Assembly (NCBI GenBank): GCA_033961575.1
Contig: CM066738.1
Coordinates: 98,729,478 to 98,793,477 of the forward strand
DNA: 64,000 nt
From: Aselliscus stoliczkanus
Taxonomy: Eukaryota > Chordata > Mammalia > Chiroptera > Hipposideridae
Reading direction: 5' to 3'
Made by a program: the position numbers and the translations under genes. The notes beneath the pieces are model-generated. The model saw only the letters and a list, made by a program, of their open reading frames with translations, made no database searches and was not told the origin of the DNA. This document shows, one piece after another, positions 54,731 to 64,000 of the stretch. Within the stretch, counting starts at the first letter, position 1. Each line of letters starts with the position of its first letter.

Positions 54731-56019
54731 TTACTGTGTGGTGGCAAAGTATAGCTAGCTTCGTGTTGGCACCTTATAAAATACAAGGACTTTTAACGTG
54801 TTCAATGCTCTGTTGTCTACCCTTTCCTCCTGACCTTTGCTTTTCCCCAATGCTCCACCTCCCGGCATTTGGATATATGGCTTCTAGAGACTTCCCAAGT
54901 GCTGGAATATTTTTTTTCCATATTAACCCATCCTTGGAGATCAGTAACTCCCTACTTAGTATGATGTGGGGTGTCCCAGGCTCTTGCTATGTGGGAAGGA
55001 GAGCTGGGGTCTGGCACAAAACACTTCACATGATTAGTACGGCTCTGAGTCGGGGAAACGTGCCTTGTGAGTGAACGCCCCAGCCTAGAGGAAGCTTAAT
55101 TATAGTCAAGAGAGGCTATTCCTCAGCAGCAGCTGCTGCCGCCCACATGCGCACACACATGTGCACACACGCAAACACACACGTGTCCGCATGCAGCACC
55201 ATCCATACCTGAATTCTTTTTGGACTCTCGTTTTTTCATCTATTTTCCTCCTTTAGAGGACCCTAACAATGGCAACTCTAAGCCATATTCTTCCCATCTT
55301 CAGCTCCCCAAACAAGCCCATTTCTACCTGGCTTTGATTTCTTTTTTTTTTTAAGCCATTGGTAGAGAAAACCTTGAAACTTTTAAAGGCCAAATATAAC
55401 AAAGTGATCCAAATAAAAACTGAGAGCTTGCTAAATGTGAGGCCAGAGGCTGTTTCAACTTTTTATTGACGTATAATAGAGGCTGCGATTTTTTAATGTT
55501 TTTCTGTTTCTCTTTGAAGGTGCCAGGAATTTGCACGTGAGGTTTCAAATGTGCTTCTATTACTGACTTGCAGGAGGAGATTTCTAAGCTGTTCCTGCTC
55601 GTTCAGATGATGGCAATATAAAGCCCAAATGCTCGATTCTTTCTTTCTATAGAATTTGACTTTTCCAGCTTGTGAAAAAGGAAAGAAAGAGCATAATGCC
55701 TTGTTCTGTTCTTATAAACAATGTAGACAAGGGGAACCCTGGGGATTTGGTTTGGTTTGAGGAGAAAGGGGGTTTAGACCTCAGTGCATTTTAGAGCTTC
55801 CTAAGGATGCCGTCCTGTGCCTGCTTTTCCTCATCTGAGGCTCACAGAGTTCTGCCCGGCTGGCTTTCCAGCCCCTGGGAGGCTGTCTGCTTATGCTCAC
55901 CCACAGTCAGAGCATGCTTCCCTTTAACAGCCCGGTCCCTATCCTCCCCCAAGGTCTTAGACAAGCAGCTTTGGAGTTTGCCTCGTTCTGCACAGGCTGC
56001 CTTGGGGGAGCAGTATAGG
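54731..56019. other. Single-copy DNA with a CA-rich alternating tract
   Basis: At 55141-55194 lies an imperfect purine-pyrimidine tract (CCCACATGCGCACACACATG, then GCACACACGCAAACACACACGTG). Frames at 54736-55074 and 55807-56145 (112 codons each) have no domain recognised. Confidence 0.45.
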
Positions 56020-56245
56020 GTCATGGATCGGAACTCGGACCCTGGAATCTGCTGCTGCTTGGGTTCAAAACCAGGTTCTTCTCTTTACAGAATGTTTTAT
56101 AATAGACAAGTCAGTTATCATCCCTGTCATAGCTTTCCCATCTGAAAATTGAGAATACTGATAGCAACTACCTTTGAGAGCTATTATGTGAATTCATTGA
56201 ATGAACATATGTGACAAACTGGGGACAGCACTTGCTCGTACTGTT
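56020..56245 (+). repeat. MIR element, sense
   Basis: GTCATGGATCGGAACTCGGACCCTGGAATC, GCTTGGGTTCAAAACCAGG, CAAGTCAGTTATCATCC, TTTCCCATCTGAAAATTGAGAATACTGATAGCAACTACC, TTGAGAGCTATTATGTGAATTCATTGAATG, AGCACTTGCTCGTAC: colinear with sense MIR. Confidence 0.8.
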
Positions 56246-56469
56246 TCCTGAAATCCTTTTTTTAGATGAACGTTGGTTCTCCATGCCTTGATGGATCTTA
56301 TCCTCCCTTAGCCATCCGTTTTTCTCTGCCTCTATTCACCCTGTCTTCACTGCACCAGAACAATCCACTGATTGACTCATAGTGACGACAAGCATAAAAG
56401 CAGTGGAACCTTCCTCCAGAAGCTCTCAGGAATCATTCCCCTTATAATTAGACGGTGGTGGTGGAAAGC

Positions 56470-56497
56470 GGGAGGTGGGGTGTGGGGTGTGGAGGGG
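56470..56497 (+). other. G-quadruplex motif
   Basis: Four runs of three or more G on the plus strand (56470-56472, 56477-56480, 56484-56487, 56494-56497) with loops of 4, 3 and 6 nt fit the G3+N1-7 pattern. Confidence 0.7.
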
Positions 56498-58279
56498 TGT
56501 CAAGCCATGTGGTTACTTGCTTGAATGTTTCACATTCCTATTAATTATCTCATACAAATGCAGGTTGGTTTTTCAAAGTTGCCTTTTCTAGTAGCTATAG
56601 TAGTTTTTATTTTGTCTCCTTTACACAACTTTACCCTGCAAGGAGTTTCTTATGATAATGTTCCATTAAAATAGGGTAGACCCCAAAACACATGCTTTCT
56701 CTCAATCCCCTTTGGCTTTCAGAAAGGCTGTGAGCATTTTCCAGGATAATTCACCCACCCAGGCAGAGATCCCCCAGGGACCAAGAAGAAAGGATCCAAG
56801 GAGAAGTCAGAGGGCAGGAACTCCACCTTGGGGTGATTCCCAAGGCCCTCTCCTCTCAGTTCTAACTGGTTTGCTATTTTCAGTGAGAACTCTAGGCCTG
56901 CATTTAAAGCCTTTGAGCCCATCGAGATTACGATTATTTTTCTGGTGAGCTTAACTTTTCCCATTCTTTATGGGAAAAAAAAAGCTGTTTCCTGACAGGG
57001 TGAAGGAAGAGTAAAATCGTAAGGGTGTGTGAGGGAGTGAGGATAATTCCTTTGTTGCCTCAGAGAGTTGCCTATCAGGACTAGTAAATTCTCAAATTCG
57101 ACGCTGCCATATGACATAGATTCAGCTGTTATTTTTCCAGTCTCAGAGGAAACTCAGAGGAATCTCATTCCTTCAGTTATATTAAATGATCTGCCAATAT
57201 TGTCCTTTTCACTTAAAGTACTTTCATTGAAGTATTCGGCACGGGCTGCAGGAACAACAAAATCTCTTTAAAGCCATTGTTTCTTTGGATGTTTGGTTTA
57301 CCTTTTGGTTCCACAACAAAATAACTTAATAAATGAAGGGTGAGGAGAATTGTTACTATAGCAATCCCCATAGTAACATCAAAATGCCATGCACACTCAT
57401 CCTGCAAAAACCCTGGAAGCTTCTCTTAGCCCTCCCCATCTTTCAGGTTAGCTTCCCAAGTTTCCATCTTGACAGCTTGAGATTTGAGGGTATTTGATTC
57501 AATCCATTTTATTTTCATCCCAAAGAGTTAATAAACCAAAATACCAAGAATTCTTATCCACTTGTGTCCTTTGCAGAAAATTCAGAAGTGAATCTTCTGA
57601 GCTTGACAATACATACAAACTGCTTGTAGTTGAGTTCCTCTTCCAATTTTAGGCCTGCCCTTAAAAATCACAACAATAATCCCAGTGAAGGCATGAATTG
57701 TTCTTTGTTGATTTCAATAGTCTTACATAACTTACATGGGGGCAGGACTAGGAGATGAAACATCTTCAGAATGCAGCACTGTGGGAACACACATGTTTTT
57801 AATCTCCTATTTTCCAGGAGATAGCCAGAAGGGATCCCCAAGAGGTCACTTGGAGAAGCCTTTTGCCACCTGGTAGGATTATAAATTGATTCTCTGATTA
57901 AGATTGCTGTTATTAGGTTGAATGAATGAGAGGCTATAGAAAAATTAAATGGGAGGCAAAAACTGATTTGAACATCGTGTCATATCTTTATATAATAGGT
58001 ATTCATGCATACATGTAAATATGTATATCACTGTTTGTGCATATTTAGCATAAATTTATAAACCAGCTGCTGAATATCAAATAGTGGATCTGTGTATTCT
58101 GTTTCTTAGCTCATTGTATCTGGAATATTAATACTGATACCCTAAAGGCAGAAACTTCAACTGGAAAGCAGTTGTGCTCAATTCAGAACCAGTAGGGCTG
58201 TAAATTTATGCGGCCTAGAGAACCTCAGGTCACCCTATCACAAGGAGGAAAGCTCAATAGATAAAGAGGAAGAAACGGA
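56498..58279. other. Single-copy DNA, nothing recognised
   Basis: About 1.8 kb. Frames up to 81 codons, overlapping on both strands near 56712-56964, without family resemblance. Confidence 0.4.
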
Positions 58280-58405
58280 AGAAAGAATAACAAGCAAGCC
58301 ATAAACAGGCAATTCATAAGAAGAGAAATAAGATTGTTAATAAACATATGAAAAATGTCCAATCTAACTTCTAAGCAAAGAAGTGCAAATGGAAACCAGC
58401 ATACC
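58280..58405 (+). mobile_element. L1 ORF2 fragment, sense
   Basis: GGCAATTCATAAGAAGAGAAATAAG, AATAAACATATGAAAAATGTCCAATCTAACTTCTAAGC and AAAGAAGTGCAAATGGAAACC follow L1 ORF2 wording ('...tcacagaagaagaaatacaa...catatgaaaagatgctcaacctcactaat...aaatgcaaat'). Short and isolated. Confidence 0.65.
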
Positions 58406-59444
58406 AGGATGTGGAGTGGGCTTCCACTTGTGCTCTGGAGTCAGCACTAGGCCCCCAGCCAAAAACAACAGGTGCTAAGTACTCAACGCGTGAAAGGGCA
58501 GCCAGTTCCCATCCCCACATCACCATTATACAGGCAGAGGACAGGAAGTGGGCAGGAGGGAACGAGAACCCAAGTTGGGAGTACTCAGGCAGTTGTGGAA
58601 GTGTTACTTATCACAGGTTATTCCTCTCTCCCTTGGGTGAGGTCGTGGGAGAGGGTTCCGTCCCACAATTCTACTCAGCCTAAATAGCAGAAGAGATTCA
58701 CAGAGAATCACCTGCTGAGACTTTAGGTGCTAACAGATAGGCAGACTGGTAGTGACTTCCCTCTCTGGAACTCCTTCAGGAGAAGACAGCCTTTCTGATC
58801 CACTCCTGTGCCTATCTAATCAGGGAAGAGAACTACAGAACAGTCACAGGATGAGGTGACAGAGGCACAGCCTGCACTTCAGCCAACTGGTGTCCGCAAG
58901 GATGTGCAGAAGCTCCAGGTGGGTTACACGAACCCTAGAGACTGTAGCTAGTATTGAGGCACTCAAAAAGCTTGTCTAATGAGTGAGGCCATTTCAGTGG
59001 CGGGAACTGGGAGGAAATAGAGAGAGGCAGATCTCCCAAGGCAGAGGGCATCCTAAAAGGCCTTCCAGAGAATCCAGCAAATCAAAGGACTTTACAACTA
59101 TATCTTGGTAGAGCCAGCACCTAGATGCCTACCACATAGAGATATCAATATCTAGTTGGTCTAAGTCAGAAAAATAGTCATGCTCCAAAACAAAGAATAT
59201 TGCCGTTGTGTTCATATAAGTAAGAAGATATTGGTCTTTCCCTGTCTTCTCTAATAAAATTGTTCTATAGATGTACCTACACTGTACTGCGATAGCTTAA
59301 CAAAGCAGTCACCTAACAATGCAACGTTGTTTCCCTGTTGAGTTGTTAGACTCCTTAAATACTAGGTTGGTGAGTGTGAGTGAAAGAAAGCAAACTTGCT
59401 GATGCAAGTGTGCATGGGTTCATCTTTAGGGGAGGAGCACTTTG
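58406..59444. other. Single-copy or unrecognised insert between L1 pieces
   Basis: About 1 kb with no L1 wording. Two overlapping plus-strand frames (58411-58683 and 58472-58687) have no resemblance to a family. It may be the remainder of a composite repeat or unique DNA. Confidence 0.4.
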
Positions 59445-59790
59445 TATTTTAAAAGCTTTAAGAACTGACATGCTAATTGACTTAATGATTCCCCTCCTAG
59501 GAATTTACACTTAAGATATGATCAGAAATGTGCACAAATACATACAAACAAACAAACAAAAATGTTCCTTGCAACATTATTTACAAAAGTAGAAAGGAGA
59601 AAAACTGAATTTCAAGTTGAAAATGGCTGACTAAATTATGGCATATCCATATGGTAAAATACATGCAACCATTAAAATTATGCCTTAAAGACTAATAGTA
59701 TTACATAATCCTCTAAATAATGGTTAGTGAAAAGCAAATAGGATAACACCTGAATCACATAAGACATAGAAAAGAAGAGCAAAAATATCC
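59445..59790 (+). mobile_element. L1M-type 3' end, sense
   Basis: GATTCCCCTCCTAGGAATTTACAC, AGAAATGTGCACAAATACATAC, CCTTGCAACATTATTTACAAAAGTAG, CTAAATTATGGCATATCCATATGG, AAATACATGCAACCATTAAAATTATG: the distal end of L1M ORF2/3' UTR ('acattatttataatagc ... attatggtacatccatacaatgg ... gcagccattaaaa'). Confidence 0.75.
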
Positions 59791-60054
59791 CTTGTAGCAG
59801 AAGATATGGCTGGAAAGTCCAAAAGACTCAATGGAAAAAGTACCACAGGTAAGATAATTTAATAAAGTAGCAGAGAGGAAAAGAAGTCAACATAAACATA
59901 TATACTATATACAAACTGAAAGTAGTTAGAAGATATATGGCAGATATGTATCAGATAATAATGATGATAACAAACCTAGGCATAAAAAGAAACAAAAATT
60001 GTACAAAAATTGTATGGAGAAAGCTAAAAGCACTCCTAAAGGATGCAAAATGAG
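59791..60054. other. AT-rich DNA between L1 pieces
   Basis: Possible L1 3' UTR remnant; not assignable. A-rich with TATATACTATATAC. Confidence 0.35.
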
Positions 60055-60990
60055 ACTTGAAGGAATAGAAAGACTTACCAGCTTCTTGGATGGTCAGGAA
60101 TCAGATCCCCCTTAGTTAATTTATAGATTGAGTATCATCCAGAAAATACCATTTTGAATAAAAAATAATCTACAATAGTCAGGAAATCCTTGCAAAAGGA
60201 GAGCAATGAGGGTTGGGACTGGCTCTACCAGATATTAAAACATATTATAAATCCTCTATAATTAATAAAGAATGGTATAGGTGCACGAATTGATTGATCA
60301 ATGAATAGAAAATCCAGAAATAGACCTAATTGCATATGGAAATTGAATACACAATGAAGATGGCATTTCAAATTAGTGGCAAAAGATGGACTTTGAAATA
60401 AGTGGTGTTGGGATAAGTGGATAGCCATATGGAAAAAGATAAAATTGGATCCATTTCTCACATTGTACACCAGGATAAATTCCAAAAGACTCAGCGATCT
60501 AAATGTGAAATGAATGAAACTATACATATTTGAAGAGAAGATGGGTATTTTCCTCCAATAACTAGGATGAAAAACACTGTATCTACTATTTAACCAAGTC
60601 CAGAAGCATTAAGGGAAAACATAGTTAAATTAGATGGCATTAAAAATAAATATATAAAACTTCTGCAAGGAGAAAATAAGGAATGTAAAAATAATGACAA
60701 GTGGGGAAAATTAGCCACTTTTAATCACAAAGGGTTAACACATCAAATATATAAAGAGCCTCTAAAAATAGAGAAGAAAAAGACTATAACTTGGTAGATA
60801 AATGGACTAGGGAAATGAACAGACTGTTCACTAAAAAAAGAAAGGCAAATGGCTCTTCACCGTATGAAAATATGTGCAGCCTTGCTCCTAATAAGAGAAA
60901 TGCAAATTATGATACCCTGAGATACCAATTCTCACATATCAGTTTGGCAAAGCTCCAGAATTAGCAGAAACTCCTCCGGAAGGGGTCGGG
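60055..60990 (+). mobile_element. L1M-type ORF2 fragment, sense
   Basis: Colinear with L1M ORF2 after the RT: TACCAGATATTAAAACATATTATAAATCC, AAGAATGGTATAGGTGC, CAATGAATAGAAAATCCAGAAATAGACC, TAAGTGGTGTTGGGATAAGTGGATAGCCATATGG, AAATTGGATCC, CACATTGTACACC, GGGCTAAC-like (GGGTTAACACATCAAATATATAAAGAGCC), GGACTAGGGAAATGAACAGACTGTTCACTAAAAAAAG, CTCCTAATAAGAGAAATGCAAATTATGATACCCTGAGATACC. No intact frame. It should precede the 3' end found at 59445-59790, so the order is reversed. Confidence 0.85.
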
Positions 60991-61234
60991 ACCAGGACCG
61001 CTGGGAGTGGAGGCCCAGGTAATGGAGCTGGATGGGCACCTGGTCTGCAGAGCAGTGGGGCTTCCACTTCTTCCTCTGGTTTCCTCTGGGGCTGACATCA
61101 CTGGCTGCTCAGGGAACAGGGTGGAAACTGGGCTGGGGAGCGAAAGAACACATCTTTAGGAAACAGGGCTCAGACACGGGATGACCTCTATCCAGAAACA
61201 TAAGCACTGGCTGTATCACTGCCTGTTCAAATGC
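60991..61234. other. Single-copy DNA, G/C-rich patch
   Basis: About 240 bp of higher G+C (GGGTCGGGACCAGGACCGC near 60983-61001). No gene or repeat recognised. Confidence 0.4.
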
Positions 61235-61345
61235 TAAATGGACCTAACTCAAGAAGAATTTATAGAGTGCCTTCCCTATGCCAAGCATGGTTTTAGGCTC
61301 TGGGGATACAACAGTGAGCAAAACAGCCCCAAACCCTCACCCTTC
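61235..61345 (-). repeat. L2 3' fragment, antisense
   Basis: TTTATAGAGTGCCTTCCCTATGCCAAGCATGG and TTTTAGGCTCTGGGGATACAACAGTGAGCAAAACAG are the reverse of the L2 3' end ('attgagcacctactatgtgccaggc...gggatacagcagtgaacaaaac'). Confidence 0.8.
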
Positions 61346-61997
61346 CTGTGCTTGCCTTCCGGACTTCTTTATCACCTTTTTGTTACTGTTTTGCTATCAG
61401 GCCTTGGAAATATGCTAGCACTCACTCCAATCATCTATCCATAAAGCTTACCTGAGGACAGCAATCACCCCTTTGGTTACATAATTATGTAACTGTAACA
61501 AAATTTGAGTTAAAGTGCTCCAGGACTTAAAGATGGCCCAGATGGCGGCACAGCAAATGGCTGACTTTTGGAGGCTCCTCCCTTATACGTCAATTATCAC
61601 TAATCATTTGCCACATTCATTTTGTAAACTTGTCAGTTTTCATTTATTCAGGTGCAAAACCCCACATTCTCATAGAATCGGTTCATGTGCATTTGTGTGT
61701 GTGTGTGGTTGTGGGCTTGTTTGTTATTTAACATTGCCTACATTTGGAAACGGTCAAGCTGATTATTTTACAGCCTGTATACATAAACTCCATGCTGGGA
61801 TGCAGCATGCCAAGTCTCATCCAAGTTCAGATGCTCACGAAGCCTCCTAGAAAATTAGAGTAGTGTTTATAATAGGAAACAGTGACCCTGAGCACACGAG
61901 AGTCACACTATAAATGTCCTCAGAGCTGCCTTCTGTGTTCCTATTAGAGGCCCTTTTATAAATGAGATTGCCTTATAACTGTCTTCTTTACTTGCAG
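61346..61997. other. Single-copy DNA
   Basis: About 650 bp with a short TG run near 61694-61706. A plus-strand frame of 111 codons (61515-61850) has no domain. The pyrimidine-rich end TGTCTTCTTTACTTGCAG leads into the candidate exon. Confidence 0.4.
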
Positions 61998-62037
61998 AAA
62001 TGAGCGCTCTCTGGATGAGGCCCAAGACAACTTCCTG
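61998..62037 (+). other. Candidate 40-nt exon with strong splice sites
   Basis: A good 3' splice site (pyrimidine tract TGTCTTCTTTACTTGCAG ending at 61997) and a good 5' splice site (CTG|GTGAGA, donor at 62038) bracket 40 nt. One frame gives NERSLDEAQDNFL, another MSALWMRPKTTS; the third has a stop. I cannot match either peptide to a known gene, and 40 nt is not a multiple of three, so phase must change. It could be a real small exon in a host gene, a cryptic exon or chance. Surrounding sequence shows no repeat. Confidence 0.3.
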
Positions 62038-62190
62038 GTGAGAATCTTTATTGAATTCTTCTCTAGAGCATGTGGTATGGCTACAGTGTATTAGGACCTG
62101 GTGGAAATTCCAGAACTCAGTGCCTATTTTTTATTTTGTTGCCTAGTACAATACTTTGCACATAACAGGCTAAGTCAAAGAATATATATG

Positions 62191-62836
62191 TGCAGTTGAT
62201 TCTCATTGTTCATGGCAGTTACCGTCTCTAAAGCCACCACGAATGTTGAATTAATGAACCCTGAGCCATTGCTCCTAGAGGAAGTATACGGTTAGGTTCC
62301 CGTGAGCCTCTGGTTATAATGTTTTGGTCAACCAAACCAATACACAATCTTGTTTTATATGTTTTTGTTTAAAGACACCCTATTTGATATGTACTGTTGC
62401 TTCTTTATGTTGAACTCGTGGCCAGCGACTCTATAACTCATGCTAGAACCAAGCTCATCTATCATGGGTATTTTCTCTGTAAGGCACACCACACATTTCT
62501 TGCACTTAGGAGAACTAGACAGCACTTCATTACTATGCTTGGAGCCACTGAAAGCAGCAATATCACCAAAAACACGCGCGAACATGTGAAAACCATGGCA
62601 CTAAATAGGCAGCGAAAAGGATACTTGTTCAAGTATGAGCTGAAATGAGGAGGCAGTGTTCCTGGTTTGATTTCAGCTGGGAACATGCATGTTGAAAGAC
62701 TCAAATTTTTGGCCTTTCTGTATGTCTACAAGTGCCCATGGTGGCATCATGAGTATTGATATGGGAATTAGAAATAAATTTTAGCAACAGGCTCATTCAC
62801 AAATGTGGAATCTGTGAATAGTGAGCATTAGCTGCA
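62191..62836. mobile_element. Non-autonomous DNA transposon with terminal inverted repeats (Tigger-like)
   Basis: Left end TGCAGTTGATTCTCATTGTTC and the reverse of the right end TGCAGCTAATGCTCACTATTC match at about 17 of 21 bases, a terminal inverted repeat. Internal text such as GAGCCATTGCTCCTAGAGGAAG, GGTTAGGTTCC, GAGCCTCTGG and GAAATAAATTTTAGCAACAGGCTCATTC is a familiar mammalian repeat. No transposase frame. The Tigger/TcMar assignment is inferred from terminal CAGT-like ends; a clean TA duplication is not seen. Confidence 0.65.
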
Positions 62837-64000
62837 TATAAACGTGCGTGAATTTTGCCTTACAGCACTTAAGGTCAAGGAGTAGCATGAGTAAAGCTTC
62901 CGGTCCTTATAATATCTTCTCTGCATGCCCACACATCTGATTAGTAGGAAATTCCATTCGCTTATCTAAAAAGTGTTGATTTCTGTTGTGTGTATGCTGC
63001 GAGAAAAATCAAGTTCCTTCCTTAGCACTTGTTGGTCACCATATTGGCCTTGCCCCCTTAGTTACCTGCTTCTGGTGTCAAGTGCTGGTATTCTACATCA
63101 CTCAGGCCTGTATTCCAGGCACATGCAGAGGGGGCTTTCTCAGCAGTCATGACATTGACCATGTGTCACCCACTGCGAAGGTCATTGATGCCTTCCAGGC
63201 CAGCATGGTACATGGGCGCATGGGGTGCCGTCTCTGCCACAGCGTCCCACAAAAACTCCTCCCTGGAGCACATCCTGCATGTGGCAGATTGCTGGAAAAT
63301 CTGTCTCTCCCCTGTGCATCCATCTGAGCCTCCCCCTGCATTCCAGTGGATCTAGTACTTCCTACCTCTTCAGCTCAAAATCCTCAGAACTCTGTCTCCT
63401 GTTACCCAACTTTATGCTACTTTAGGGCCTAAGGAGACTGGGTGAGGGGGATGAGGTAGTGAGAGGGAAGTTTTCACTTCCCTACAGGTGTGGGAGTAAG
63501 GACACTCGGATACTTGGAAATATAACACTGGCTTCTTATACCCAGAATGAGAGTAGGAAAAGGAAATGCTCATATTAATTGCTTTTTGTTCTTGATAAAT
63601 CATTCTAAGTAATGTAATGTTAGGAATTGCTTATTTTCGCTTGGTATAATGTTTCCATGTTTGAACCCTTAAGTGGAAGCCCATGTTATCACAGATTTTT
63701 CATGAAAGGAGAAAAGGTCTACAGAGCAGGTAAGAAGCTTCTTTGGGGCAAAGCGTCTTTGTATTTCTTTGGCACTATTCATAACATTAGGATAGGCATA
63801 AGCAGAGCTGGTATGTGATAGATGCATTTAGCAAGGCCCAAATATTCTGTTTTGATTGTAGATGTGAGCCATTGGATAGGGAGGTCTCGAAAGCACCTTT
63901 CCATTTTAAATATCCATGATGCATTCCAGAAAAGTGACACATTCATAGCATTTTGAAAATCACTTCATATAAAATGGGGAATTGGATATTCAGATGAATA
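62837..64000. other. Single-copy DNA, nothing recognised
   Basis: About 1.2 kb. The part 63020-63350 is more G+C-rich, with overlapping frames of 64-113 codons on both strands. None carries a motif I can name. Confidence 0.4.

Noticed and set aside
63000..63360. G+C-rich frames on both strands near the window end
   Set aside because: Several overlapping frames of 64-113 codons on both strands, none with a motif I recognise; not supported as coding.

Overview
This is a stretch of mammalian nuclear DNA, either intronic or intergenic. No complete protein-coding gene, rRNA, tRNA gene, CRISPR array, operon or CpG island is visible. The sequence is AT-rich and contains a typical placental repeat load: L1, L2, MIR, MLT1-type LTRs, MER5-type DNA transposons and several microsatellites. 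The open reading frames are short and fall in repeats or in sequence that looks random; the longest is 196 codons and matches nothing I recognise. The younger repeats point to a bat (Chiroptera). The tRNA-headed SINEs beginning GGCCGGCCGAGTGGCTCAG resemble the bat VES/Rhin-type SINEs, and the L1 3' UTRs look like laurasiatherian/bat L1. The bat call is inference and was not tested by a search.

Layout. From 1 to 7.4 kb there is mostly single-copy DNA with MIR pieces, an old L1 3' end (4440-4800) and a short SINE (4896-5001). From 7.4 to 12.65 kb lies one long, decayed, 5'-truncated L1 on the minus strand. It runs from the end of ORF1 through endonuclease, reverse transcriptase and C-terminal domains to the 3' UTR. 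A second, 600-bp L1 3' end sits inside its ORF2 (10045-10644), flanked by a 14-bp target-site duplication. From 12.9 to 19.3 kb older minus-strand L1 copies continue. They are interrupted by a tandem tRNA-like SINE with a (TTTC)n tail (13521-14060), an unassigned MER-like repeat and an MLT1 LTR (16380-17212), and a second long SINE (17785-18205). From 20 to 33.5 kb there are MIRs, an L2 split by a SINE, another L1 3' end (24510-25727), an ERV1-like LTR (31770-32268) and a recent-looking SINE with a perfect 15-bp duplication (33342-33477).

From 33.5 to 43 kb the window is repeat-poor apart from a knot of LTR pieces (37835-38830), a few MIRs and an L1 3' UTR. It holds several stretches that look like candidate conserved non-coding elements. 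From 43 to 49.1 kb are L2, an L1/HAL1 ORF1 remnant, old L1 3' ends and an MLT1 LTR. From 49.1 to 64 kb are MER5 elements, a truncated SINE, MIRs, L1 ORF2 fragments in permuted order (58.3-61.0 kb), one possible 40-nt exon (61998-62037) and a 646-bp inverted-repeat DNA transposon (62191-62836).

No genes act together here. The window mainly records layered retrotransposition. The most distinctive signal is that two tRNA-derived SINE types each occur as a long form and as short forms. In each type the short copies end within a few bases of the same internal junction. I found no convincing new biological system beyond this.
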